This document shows, piece after piece, positions 10,262-17,158 of a DNA stretch of 38,124 nt. Source of the stretch: Methanocellales archaeon (GTDB taxonomy: Archaea > Halobacteriota > UBA148 > JAUWXC01); assembly GCA_030018435.1 (NCBI GenBank), contig JASEEY010000012.1, positions 1 to 38,124 of the forward strand, given 5' to 3'. The notes below the pieces were generated by a model. It was given only the letters and a program-made list of their open reading frames with translations, did no database searches and was not told the DNA's origin. Each line of letters begins with the position of its first letter. Position 1 is the first letter of the stretch. The translations under genes were made by a program, and so were the position numbers.

Positions 10262-11245
10262 ATGAGTAGAAATGGTGACGTTGTGTTCGGCATAGAATTC
10301 GTCCCAGATATCCCAGTAGATGCGCTCGTATCACATTGCGTTTTAGCTGAAAACAATGGGTTCGATGCGATATGGATTACAGATCACTATAACAATCGGA
10401 GCGTCTATGCGACACTGGCCCTAGTTGCCAAAAGAACCAAGCAAGTGAAACTTGGACCCGGCGTGACCAACACATATCATATCCATCCTGCTCTAACAGC
10501 CTCTGCCATTGCCACAATCGATGAGATATCGAACGGAAGGGCCATGCTCGGCATTGGGGCCGGCGATGGGTCCACGTTGAGCTCGCTAGGCGTCCAGATA
10601 AACAAGCCCGTGGCAAGGTTGAAGGAGGCGGTAGAGATCATACGACGCCTCCTAAATGGAGATAGAATAACCTTCAATGGAAAATTCTTCGTTGTCAAGG
10701 ATGCAAAGCTGACGTTCAAACGTCCCAACATCCCGATATATATTGGAGCACAGGGTCCTGTGATGCTCAAGACGGCGGGGGCAATAGGCGATGGGGTTTT
10801 AATCAACGCCTCGCATCCCGCTGATTTCAAATACGCCATTCCAAAGGTCAAGGAAAGCGCTCCCAAGGACTTTGACATCGCCGCTTATGCCAGCTTCTCC
10901 GTTGACAAAAACGCAGAAGAGGCAAGGAAAGCCGCAAGACCGGCGGTTGCCTTCATAGCAGCTGGATCGCCGCCAGAGGTCTTAGAACGGCATAACATAA
11001 GCCCTGCAGATGTGGCGCCGGTCAAAAACGCACTTGCCAGAGGCGATTTTAGGGCGGCGTTTTCATCTGTCACAGACCAGATGATAGATGCATTTTCTAT
11101 CCACGGCACGCCGGACCATTGTATCCAGAGGGTAAAGAAATTGTTTGATCTGGGGGTTACGCAAGTGGTGGTGGGCTCCCCTATTGGTCCAGACGTGCCA
11201 ACCTCGATCAAGATCATTGGCGAGGAGATTATAGGAGGTATTTGA
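10262..11245 (+). CDS. mer: F420-dependent methylene-H4MPT reductase
   Basis: Mer interconverts methylene-H4MPT and methyl-H4MPT using F420H2/F420. The 327-aa protein is a bacterial-luciferase-like TIM barrel of normal Mer length with typical stretches WITDHYNNR (near residue 40), LGPGVTNTYHIHP and IGAGD (near 100), and a C-terminal HGTPD motif. It is distinct from MetF-type reductases. It lies directly behind fwdC and 2 bp before mtd, so its expression should follow the Hdr and Fwd genes. Its presence is useful for placing the organism. Confidence 0.94.
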   Translation: MSRNGDVVFGIEFVPDIPVDALVSHCVLAENNGFDAIWITDHYNNRSVYATLALVAKRTKQVKLGPGVTNTYHIHPALTASAIATIDEISNGRAMLGIGAGDGSTLSSLGVQINKPVARLKEAVEIIRRLLNGDRITFNGKFFVVKDAKLTFKRPNIPIYIGAQGPVMLKTAGAIGDGVLINASHPADFKYAIPKVKESAPKDFDIAAYASFSVDKNAEEARKAARPAVAFIAAGSPPEVLERHNISPADVAPVKNALARGDFRAAFSSVTDQMIDAFSIHGTPDHCIQRVKKLFDLGVTQVVVGSPIGPDVPTSIKIIGEEIIGGI

Positions 11246-11247
11246 TC

Positions 11248-12057
11248 ATGGTCAAAATAGGATTTGTAAAACTTGGAAATTTGGGAATTTCTCAGGTGGT
11301 CGATCTATTATTGGATGAAAGAGCGGACAGAGACGTTAGTATTCGGACAGTAAGTGCAGGAGCGAAGATGGGGCTCGACGAGATGGGCTGTGTTGAATGG
11401 TTGAGGACATGGAAACCTGACCTCACCGTCATGATAAGCCCGAACGCCTCGCTTCCTGGGCCTGCGAAGGCAAGAGAAAGTGTTGATAGACCGTGCATCA
11501 TCATCTCCGATGCACCTGCAAAGAACGCAGTCAACACGCTAAAAAAAGATGGCTTTGGGTACATCATCCTGCTCGGCGATCCACTGATAGGTGCACGCAG
11601 GGAATTTCTCGACCCGACGGAGATGGCGCTCTTTAACTCAGACGTTCTGCGCGTATTGACGATATGCGGTGCGGTGCGATTGGTTCAAGAGGAGCTGGAT
11701 GCAGTCATAGGGCAGATGCAGCAAGGCAAGGTAAGGCTGCCACAGATCATCGCAGATGCCTCTGTGGTGGTGGAAAGGGCAGGATTTTCAAATCCGTATG
11801 CGAAGGCGAAGGCATTGGCAGCATATCAAATGGCTGAAAAGGTGGCTGAGATAAATGCGAGAGCGTGCTTCGTTTTAAAGGAGGCTCGCGAATATATCAC
11901 GACTGCCGCGTCCGCACATGAGATGATGAGAGCTGCTGCACTGCTGGCTGATGAGGCTAGGGAAATCGAGAAAGCCAATGACAAAGTCTCGCGCGGACCC
12001 CATGCCAGCTCGGGACAAATTTTGAATAAGAGAGGTTTACTGGAGAAGCCAAGATGA
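11248..12057 (+). CDS. mtd: F420-dependent methylene-H4MPT dehydrogenase
   Basis: Mtd interconverts methenyl- and methylene-H4MPT with F420. The 269-aa protein begins MVKIGFVKLGNLG and keeps the family stretches SPNASLPGPAKARE and GDPLIGARREFLDP. A TTG at 11242 is also open, but ATG 11248 has AGGAGG (11233-11238) at a good distance, whereas 11242 would be only 3 nt from it. It starts 2 bp after mer. Both F420 steps of the C1 branch therefore sit in the same run as an F420-linked Hdr module. Confidence 0.96.
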   Translation: MVKIGFVKLGNLGISQVVDLLLDERADRDVSIRTVSAGAKMGLDEMGCVEWLRTWKPDLTVMISPNASLPGPAKARESVDRPCIIISDAPAKNAVNTLKKDGFGYIILLGDPLIGARREFLDPTEMALFNSDVLRVLTICGAVRLVQEELDAVIGQMQQGKVRLPQIIADASVVVERAGFSNPYAKAKALAAYQMAEKVAEINARACFVLKEAREYITTAASAHEMMRAAALLADEAREIEKANDKVSRGPHASSGQILNKRGLLEKPR

Positions 12058-12074
12058 AGGGCGAGGTGTGAAAA

Positions 12075-12962
12075 ATGCAAATAAACGGAGTGGAGATCGA
12101 TGATACGTTCGCAGAAGCCTTTGAAATGTACGCTGCAAGGGTTTTGATTACCGCCAAAAACGAAAAATGGGCATTAATCGCTGCAACCTCAATGACCGGA
12201 TTTGGCACGTCCATAATCATGTGTGAGTGCGAGGCGGGTGTCGAAAACGTCGTTTCGGCCAAAGAAACACCAGACAGCAGGCCAGGTGTGAACGTCTTGG
12301 TGTTTGCAGCGTCAAAAAGATGCCTGGAGGAGCAATTGATGAAAAGGATAGGACAGTGTGTGTTGACCGCGCCCACAACAGCCTGCTTTAACAATTTGAG
12401 CGGTGAGGAAAAGATCGGCGTTGGAGGCAAACTGAGATACTTCGGTGACGGATACGAGGTGAGCAAATCGATCGGAAACAGAAGAATGTGGGCGATCCCG
12501 GTTATGGAGGGGGAGTTCTTCGTCGAAGACGAATTTGAGATTTTGAAGGGAGTGGGCGGCGGCAACTTCATCATTTTGGGAAGTGATGCTGATTCAGTCC
12601 TGAGCGCCGCTGAAAAAGCAGTCGATGTGATAAAAAAGGTGAGAAATGTCATCGCACCCTTCCCGGGCGGCATCGTGAGGTGCGGGAGCAAAATCGGCTC
12701 AAAATACAAATTCCTGGATGCATCGACGAATGCTGCCTATTGTCCAACGTTAAAAACGATGGTCAGGAGCGAATTGCCAAAAGATGTCGGCGCCGCACTG
12801 GAGATCGTCATAGACGGCCTGGACATGGGAAGCGTGGGCAAGGCCATGAAAGAGGGGATAAGCGCCGCATGCACCGTGGAAGGAGTCGTAAAGATAACCG
12901 CCGAGAGTTTTGGCGGAAAACTGGGGAAGTACCAGATACACCTGCATAAGCTATGGCGCTGA
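12075..12962 (+). CDS. ftr: formylmethanofuran:H4MPT formyltransferase
   Basis: Ftr moves the formyl group between formylmethanofuran and H4MPT. The 295-aa protein has the normal Ftr length and conserved stretches MQINGVEIDDTFAEAFE, SMTGFGTS, ETPDSRPGVNV, RIGQCVLTAPT, VEGEFFVEDEF, APFPGGIV, ASTNAAYCPT and SFGGKLGKYQIHLH. It is the last gene of the twelve-gene run, 17 bp after mtd. The cyclohydrolase Mch, which acts between Ftr and Mtd, is not in the window. Confidence 0.95.
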   Translation: MQINGVEIDDTFAEAFEMYAARVLITAKNEKWALIAATSMTGFGTSIIMCECEAGVENVVSAKETPDSRPGVNVLVFAASKRCLEEQLMKRIGQCVLTAPTTACFNNLSGEEKIGVGGKLRYFGDGYEVSKSIGNRRMWAIPVMEGEFFVEDEFEILKGVGGGNFIILGSDADSVLSAAEKAVDVIKKVRNVIAPFPGGIVRCGSKIGSKYKFLDASTNAAYCPTLKTMVRSELPKDVGAALEIVIDGLDMGSVGKAMKEGISAACTVEGVVKITAESFGGKLGKYQIHLHKLWR

Positions 12963-13070
12963 ACAATAAAAGTTTCAGCACAAAAAGCGTATCACACGGT
13001 ACGATCAGCAATTTCGCAAGGTGCTGGTACAATATCAGCATGCCTACACCCGCGTTGAACAACAGTAAAA

Positions 13071-13160
13071 ATTAATGATATGTTCCATGTTAGGGGTAAT
13101 AACGTTAATTTTCCGTAAATTTAATGATATATGCCCGAATATGGGTAATAACTTTAAATA
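13071..13160 (+). promoter_or_regulatory. direct-repeat operator and TATA box of the AbiEi-type gene
   Basis: Two copies of a bipartite element lie exactly 49 bp apart without a gap: TTAATGATAT at 13072-13081 and 13121-13130, and GGGTAATAAC followed by N-TTAA at 13094-13103 and 13143-13152. The second copy abuts a TATA-like TTTAAATA (13153-13160) placed 24-31 nt before the ATG at 13184, so the transcript may be nearly leaderless. Known AbiEi antitoxins repress their own operon by binding repeats in the promoter, so an autoregulatory operator is a reasonable inference. Confidence 0.6.
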
Positions 13161-13183
13161 TTTGAAAAATCTTATTATGGTGC

Positions 13184-13996
13184 ATGGTCAGTAAAACGGA
13201 GAAACTCTACCTGGAAGTCCTGCCTTTAAAGGTGGTGACCTTTGAGGAGATTGTAGATAAAGCCAGAAAGATTGCGGCTTTGAAGGACCCAGAGTATATC
13301 TACCGGAAGTATGTCAGAAAACTGGTGGAAGAAGGTAAGCTACAGCGGGTTAGAAGGGGCCTATACGCAGTGCTTTCTCCGCTTGAAGAACCAGGGAAAC
13401 ATATCCCGGACAGATTCTTAATCGGCTCGAAGATCAGAGACGGTTATTACTTGGGATATCATACCGCCCTAGAATTCTATGGGAGTGCCTACTCCACGTA
13501 TAGCGAGGTGTATGTCTGCGTTAAAAACAAGGACAGGTTTGATCCCTTCCAGTGCAGGGGTCTAAAGTTTAGACCAGTGTTTGTCAAGGATACTGATATG
13601 GGAGTGGAAAAGAAGAAATACCTAGGTCAGGGAATCAGGGTGAGCAGCAAAGAGCGCACATTCATCGACTCCCTGCACAGGGTGCAGTACGCCGGCGGAT
13701 GGGAGGAATGCCTTAAAAGCCTGCAGGGAATGGGAGGGTTAAATTTCAATAACACCTATGAATATCTCCTCAAATACGATAATGAACTCCTCTTCAGAAA
13801 AGTTGGGTTCGTACTCGAATTGCTTAGAAATACGTCGATCTTCTATGAACACATCGATGACAATATGTTAAGCAAACTCCAGGATAATATCGGGGAAAAT
13901 CCCCGCTACTTAACTGAGGGCGGGACCGTAACCTTCAATAAAAAATGGCTCCTTTACGTTCCAGAAAAATTCGAGGAGAAACTTCGAGGGGTATGA
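13184..13996 (+). CDS. AbiEi-type antitoxin / winged-helix transcriptional regulator
   Basis: This 270-aa protein resembles archaeal members of the AbiEi (type IV antitoxin) family. The N-terminal ~75 residues form a winged-helix-like region ending RRVRRGLYAVLSP, followed by the YYLGYHTALEFYGSAYS segment typical of the family and a C-terminal domain. AbiEi represses its own operon and counteracts the nucleotidyltransferase toxin AbiEii. Here the downstream toxin frame is only a stub (13998-14174), so this is probably an orphan antitoxin or now a plain regulator. The family call rests on pattern recognition and is fairly good. Confidence 0.72.
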   Translation: MVSKTEKLYLEVLPLKVVTFEEIVDKARKIAALKDPEYIYRKYVRKLVEEGKLQRVRRGLYAVLSPLEEPGKHIPDRFLIGSKIRDGYYLGYHTALEFYGSAYSTYSEVYVCVKNKDRFDPFQCRGLKFRPVFVKDTDMGVEKKKYLGQGIRVSSKERTFIDSLHRVQYAGGWEECLKSLQGMGGLNFNNTYEYLLKYDNELLFRKVGFVLELLRNTSIFYEHIDDNMLSKLQDNIGENPRYLTEGGTVTFNKKWLLYVPEKFEEKLRGV

Positions 13997-13997
13997 C

Positions 13998-14174
13998 ATG
14001 GAATACAATCTAGAGTATTTAGCAAGGACTCACGGGTTTAACACCAGGGAAATAGAGAAGGTCTGCAGAATTTTCGATATTTCACAAATGTCAAAGATTG
14101 AATGCGGGTTTCCCGATGAATTTGGCTGGGAGCTTTTTTACACTTTCTCTATAATCAACTTCCTATCGGAATAA
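13998..14174 (+). pseudogene. stub of an AbiEii-type nucleotidyltransferase toxin
   Basis: An ATG 1 bp after the antitoxin stop opens 58 codons. The first ~28 residues (LEYLARTHGFNTREIEKVCRIFDI) look like the start of archaeal AbiEii toxins. After that the sequence loses similarity and stops at 14172-14174, with no GG-S/T nucleotidyltransferase core. The end overlaps the convergent antitoxin gene at 14138. It is best read as a toxin deleted when the neighbouring toxin-antitoxin pair arrived or rearranged. Confidence 0.5.
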
Positions 14175-14386
14175 ACCGCCGTGAATTTGTTCTTCTTGCT
14201 CAACCTTAGTTTCTTTGTTACGCTCTCTGGCAGAGTCACGAGTATCTTGTTATCACGAACTTGAACGTCATCTTCTACATCTATAAAATCAATATCGAAA
14301 CCATCTGGAACTTCCACCCACTCATCGAATGGCAATGCTTTTATGTCCTCGACGCTCTTTATCTCAACCTTTCGCATAGTAATCAC
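14138..14386 (-). CDS. AbrB/MazE-like antitoxin
   Basis: This 82-aa protein has a C-terminal half (about 45-82) with the pattern of an AbrB/SpoVT swapped-hairpin DNA-binding domain: NKILVTLPESVTKKLRL, then KFTAVYSDRKLIIEKV. The N-terminal half (SVEDIKALPFDEWVEVPDG) is acidic and may wrap the toxin. GTG at 14386 overlaps the toxin stop (GTGA); ATG at 14377 is an alternative that would drop three residues. It lies second in a two-gene operon behind a BrnT-like toxin, so the likely role is neutralising the toxin and autoregulating. Confidence 0.62.
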   Translation of the reverse strand: MITMRKVEIKSVEDIKALPFDEWVEVPDGFDIDFIDVEDDVQVRDNKILVTLPESVTKKLRLSKKNKFTAVYSDRKLIIEKV

Positions 14387-14658
14387 TTTCCCCTCTTCTT
14401 ATATAATCTTTTTTCGCTCTCCTCAGCATCTCTTGCAGTAATGAGCCTTTGTCTGTCGTTCAGAGGTTTTAGCACGATGAATAACACACGACCTTCAGTC
14501 TCAGCAATTAACCTCCAATACTCCTCTCCACCAATCAGAGTCTTTCGGAAATAAACTCTTCCACTGAGGGCATGTATTACATCGTTTCTTGTTAGATTAT
14601 GCTTTGTGATGTGTTCTTCTGTTTTACGATTGATTTCAACGTCAAATTTGAACCTCAT
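14383..14658 (-). CDS. BrnT-like ribonuclease toxin
   Basis: This 91-aa protein resembles the BrnT family of RelE-fold toxins: an N-terminal FKFDVEINRKTEEHITKHN segment, a central strand region, GRVLFIVLKP, and a C-terminal RLITARDAEESEKRLYKK that matches the usual ending of BrnT proteins. I chose ATG 14658, with GGAG upstream; the frame is open further upstream to a TTG at 14733, but that would include the likely promoter. BrnT normally pairs with BrnA, whereas the partner here looks AbrB-like. Ribonuclease activity is inferred from the family only. Confidence 0.58.
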   Translation of the reverse strand: MRFKFDVEINRKTEEHITKHNLTRNDVIHALSGRVYFRKTLIGGEEYWRLIAETEGRVLFIVLKPLNDRQRLITARDAEESEKRLYKKRGK

Positions 14659-15073
14659 AGGATGCTCCGAGTATTTTGACGTGTCGAAACCCCATAAGGG
14701 GTGACAGTTTGAAAGATTATAAATCTGCTCCAAGTAAGCCTACACATCCTTTTTGTATCACACTTTTCCTTTTTGAACTTTATTTCTCTCAACGACAAGT
14801 CGAAAACGAGAGATCCACCTAGGTAGTTTATGAGTGACTCTCTACAACCTTTCAATCCTCATTTTATGAGTCTGCGCATTAAAATCCATGAGATACACAG
14901 GATTTATAGAATACGACATCAAGGAGATAGATGATGTTGGGGGGTGGCTGTTAAACCTCGGCTTCATCATCGGATCGGTCGTTTAGTCACATCGCAGATC
15001 TTTATGAGATCGATACGAAACCTTTGTGATAGGAGGAAAATATTAAATACTCTAAAGTATGATACTCTAAAGT
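14659..15073. other. 415-bp spacer between the BrnT-like toxin and the ATPase gene
   Basis: No gene is supported here. For the minus-strand toxin gene there is a TATA-like TTTATAAT at about 14713-14720 and, between it and the start, a short inverted repeat ACCCC-ATAA-GGGGT (14689-14702) that could be an operator. A CRISPR-repeat-like segment lies at 14849-14873 and the promoter of the ATPase gene at 15041-15076; both are listed separately. The rest is AT-rich sequence with short broken frames. Confidence 0.5.
14849..14873. repeat. solitary CRISPR-repeat-like segment, copy of 37776-37800
   Basis: The segment matches 37776-37800, next to the CRISPR array, at 23 of 25 positions; both contain TCATTTTATGAGTCT. 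Its first part, TTTCAATCC (14851-14859), is identical to the start of the repeats in the array at the right end of the window. It stands alone here, with no second copy at spacer distance. It may be a relic repeat or a shared short mobile sequence. Confidence 0.4.
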
Positions 15074-15076
15074 ATG
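15041..15076 (+). promoter_or_regulatory. TATA box and tandem palindromic repeat before the ATPase gene
   Basis: The 15-bp unit ATACTCTAAAGTATG occurs twice back to back (15047-15061 and 15062-15076). Each unit holds an inverted repeat ATACT-CTAA-AGTAT, and the ATG of the second unit is the gene start at 15074. A TATA-like TATTAAATA (15041-15049) is about 28 nt upstream, so the start would be leaderless and the repeats cover the transcription start. An AGGAGG at 15031-15036 is better placed for the first copy's ATG (15059), which opens only ATG-ATA-CTC before a stop. Confidence 0.55.
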
Positions 15077-16480
15077 AACCGAAAATTTGTGGATAGAGAA
15101 AGCGAATTGAGAACCTTAGAGGACGTGTTCACCTCTGAGAATGCAGAACTCATCATCATCTATGGGAGGAGAAGAGTTGGGAAGACAGAGTTGATAAAGA
15201 AATTTTTTGAAAATAAACGGCACCTGTATTTCTTAGCGGATTTGCAAAAAGAGGAGCAGTTGCTTAAGATGTTTTCAGAAATTGCCAGGTTAGCTGTGAA
15301 GAAGGAATACCTCGGGTTTGAGGATTGGGATGGTTTGTTCAGTTTTTTGACCGACGTTGCAAAGAAAGAGAGGGTTGTTGTTGCCTTTGATGAAGTCGGT
15401 TATATAAACGAGGCAAATCCAGCGTTTTACTCCATCCTGCAGAGGTTTTGGGATGAACGCCTGCAGCATGCAAAGGTTTTCTTGATACTGTGCGGGTCGA
15501 GCGTTTCGATGATGGAGAGGGACGTTCTGGGCTACAGAAGCCCTTTGTATGGTAGAAGGACTGGACAAATTGAGCTAAAACCTTTGACATATAAGGATTC
15601 CAGGCGATTTTTCCCTGGATTAGGTGAGGAGGAGATGATTGAATTTTACTCCGTCTTGGGCGGTGTACCAGCCTATCTCAAGCAATTTGATGAGGATAAA
15701 GACGTTTTTGAGAACATAGAAGAGGAGATACTTGATCCAGATAAATTCCTTTACAGGGAGCCGAGATTCATCCTTTTAGAGGAGCTTAGAGATCCCACCA
15801 CGTATCTCTCGATCCTGACTGCCATATCGCAGGGAGCACGCAAGTTCAATGAGATATCCCAGAGCAGTTATGTCGAGCCCACCAAGCTATCGAAATATCT
15901 TTCGGTTTTGTTGGACCTGCGGCTGATAAACAAGATAAGGCCGGTTACGGAAAGGAAGGGGTTCAGGAGAAACACCTTATACAGCATCGGCGATAATCTG
16001 TTTGATTTCTGGTTTAAGTTCGTTCACCCGCATCACTCTCTGATCGAGGGTGGTGAGATCGGGGTGGTGATGGACCTCATCAGATCTGATTTTGATCGGT
16101 TTGTTTCCTTTGCCTTTGAGGATGTTTGCAGGCAAACGCTCTGGGAGTTGAACACAGAGAGGAGGTTGCCCTTCACTTTCATGAAGATGGGTAAATGGTG
16201 GCATAAGGAGGATGAAATAGACATCGTAGCCCTAAACGACAGAACGAGAGAAATTTTGTTCGCAGAGTGCAAGTGGCAGGACAGGATGGTCGGAAAAGAC
16301 GTTGCGGAAGACCTGCTCAGGAAGAAGACGCTCGTGGACTGGAATAAGGACAGGAGGAAGGAACACTGCGCCATATTCTCCAAATCAGGCTTCCAGAAGT
16401 CCTGCATGGAGCGCTGCCAGGAGAATGGAATACTGATGTTCGACCTGAAGGACGTCGAGAGCGCATCTGCGGGTACCTAA
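15074..16480 (+). CDS. archaeal AAA ATPase with C-terminal DUF234 / nuclease-like domain
   Basis: This 468-aa protein belongs to the large archaeal ATPase family that starts FVDRESEL. Walker A is YGRRRVGKTEL (about 30-40) and Walker B is VVVAFDEVGYI (near 97-107). A helical/winged-helix region follows (FNEISQSSYVEPTKLSKYLSVLLDL, about 255-280). The C-terminus carries DEIDIVAL and FAECKWQ (about 375-400), the pattern of a PD-(D/E)XK-like nuclease domain found with DUF234. The family is common next to mobile or defence genes; its function is unknown and DNA cleavage is only inferred. The gene is intact and stands alone in the accessory island. Confidence 0.85.
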   Translation: MNRKFVDRESELRTLEDVFTSENAELIIIYGRRRVGKTELIKKFFENKRHLYFLADLQKEEQLLKMFSEIARLAVKKEYLGFEDWDGLFSFLTDVAKKERVVVAFDEVGYINEANPAFYSILQRFWDERLQHAKVFLILCGSSVSMMERDVLGYRSPLYGRRTGQIELKPLTYKDSRRFFPGLGEEEMIEFYSVLGGVPAYLKQFDEDKDVFENIEEEILDPDKFLYREPRFILLEELRDPTTYLSILTAISQGARKFNEISQSSYVEPTKLSKYLSVLLDLRLINKIRPVTERKGFRRNTLYSIGDNLFDFWFKFVHPHHSLIEGGEIGVVMDLIRSDFDRFVSFAFEDVCRQTLWELNTERRLPFTFMKMGKWWHKEDEIDIVALNDRTREILFAECKWQDRMVGKDVAEDLLRKKTLVDWNKDRRKEHCAIFSKSGFQKSCMERCQENGILMFDLKDVESASAGT

Positions 16481-16521
16481 TTGAACAAGTTTCACTTTCG
16501 CCCTCCACTTAGGCAAGATTC

Positions 16522-16560
16522 ATTATAAGTGCAATTATAAGAGTAATCGTTAAAAATAAG
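16522..16560 (+). promoter_or_regulatory. promoter region of the MazE/MazF-like pair
   Basis: Two direct copies of ATTATAAG (16522-16529 and 16534-16541) lie just before a TATA-like TTAAAAATA (16550-16558). The box is about 30 nt upstream of the ATG at 16587, so the mRNA would have a very short leader or none. The repeats sit where a regulator or BRE-binding factor would act; an antitoxin operator is possible. Confidence 0.4.
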
Positions 16561-16586
16561 TAGTTTAGATAGAAAATAACTAAGAG

Positions 16587-16790
16587 ATGAAAATGGCAGT
16601 AGCAAAGTTATCCATCAAGAAAGTGGAAAAGGCGATTAAAGAGATGAGTCTGGAAGAGCAGAGAAGATTGTTACTAGAACTTCCCGGTTTGCTCAAAATC
16701 CCAGTGGAGGATCTGGGCTTACTGAAATTAGCGGAATCCTCTTTTGATTTTTGGAACAATCCCGAGGATGCCATTTATGATTCCCTGTAG
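16587..16790 (+). CDS. small MazE-like antitoxin
   Basis: This 67-aa protein has a helical N-terminus with SLEEQRRLLLELPGLL and a C-terminal FDFWNNPEDAIYDSL tail. That tail is the kind found in small archaeal and bacterial antitoxins encoded directly before PemK/MazF toxins, and the next gene is indeed PemK-like and overlaps it by 14 bp. A second in-frame ATG at 16593 is an alternative start. No clear Shine-Dalgarno sequence is seen. Confidence 0.65.
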   Translation: MKMAVAKLSIKKVEKAIKEMSLEEQRRLLLELPGLLKIPVEDLGLLKLAESSFDFWNNPEDAIYDSL

Positions 16791-17013
16791 ACGGGGCGAG
16801 GTAGTCCTTATTCCTTTCCCTTTTACCAACCTTTCTACAACTAAGCAACGGCCAGCATTGGTTATTTCGGCCGACTGGTTTAATAAATCTCGTGACGATG
16901 TCATCCTTGCCGCCATCACTTCTCACATCCCATCAAGAATTTCTAAGGATGAATATCGGTTCTCACCAGCAGAGCAAAAATCCGCTGGTCTGCCCAGACC
17001 TTCTATGTGCTAA
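16777..17013 (+). pseudogene. MazF/PemK-like toxin lacking its C-terminus
   Basis: The 78-aa product has the N-terminal PemK/MazF signature (RRGEVVLIPFPF, STTKQRPALVIS) and reaches the conserved GLPRPS segment, but stops three codons later (TAA at 17011-17013). The last strand and helix of the fold (about 20-35 residues) are missing. Another frame running on from 16892 to 17104 reads CANRLDL just after this point, so a frameshift is possible, but the rest of that frame does not look like the family. ATG 16777 is preferred because GAGG (16764-16767) precedes it. The toxin is probably inactive. Confidence 0.6.
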
Positions 17014-17158
17014 TAGACTGGATTTGGGGGGAGTGCTGAAGGCACGAAGCCAGATACGCTCTGTTATACGCAGCCCATTTGGGCGTGTAAAGCGAAGGTC
17101 ATAATTTCGATTTGAAGAGGAGTTATTTATATTTCCAAGATTGATAGTATTCTATAAG

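Noticed and set aside
12075-12962. Reading this gene as mch (methenyl-H4MPT cyclohydrolase)
   Set aside because: The first impression came from gene order, but the sequence follows Ftr along its whole length (ETPDSRPGV, APFPGG, ASTNAAYCPT), so it is ftr and mch is absent.
14261-14554. Plus-strand 97-codon frame opposite the BrnT-like/AbrB-like pair
   Set aside because: It is a shadow of the two minus-strand genes, which have ribosome sites, overlaps and recognisable families.
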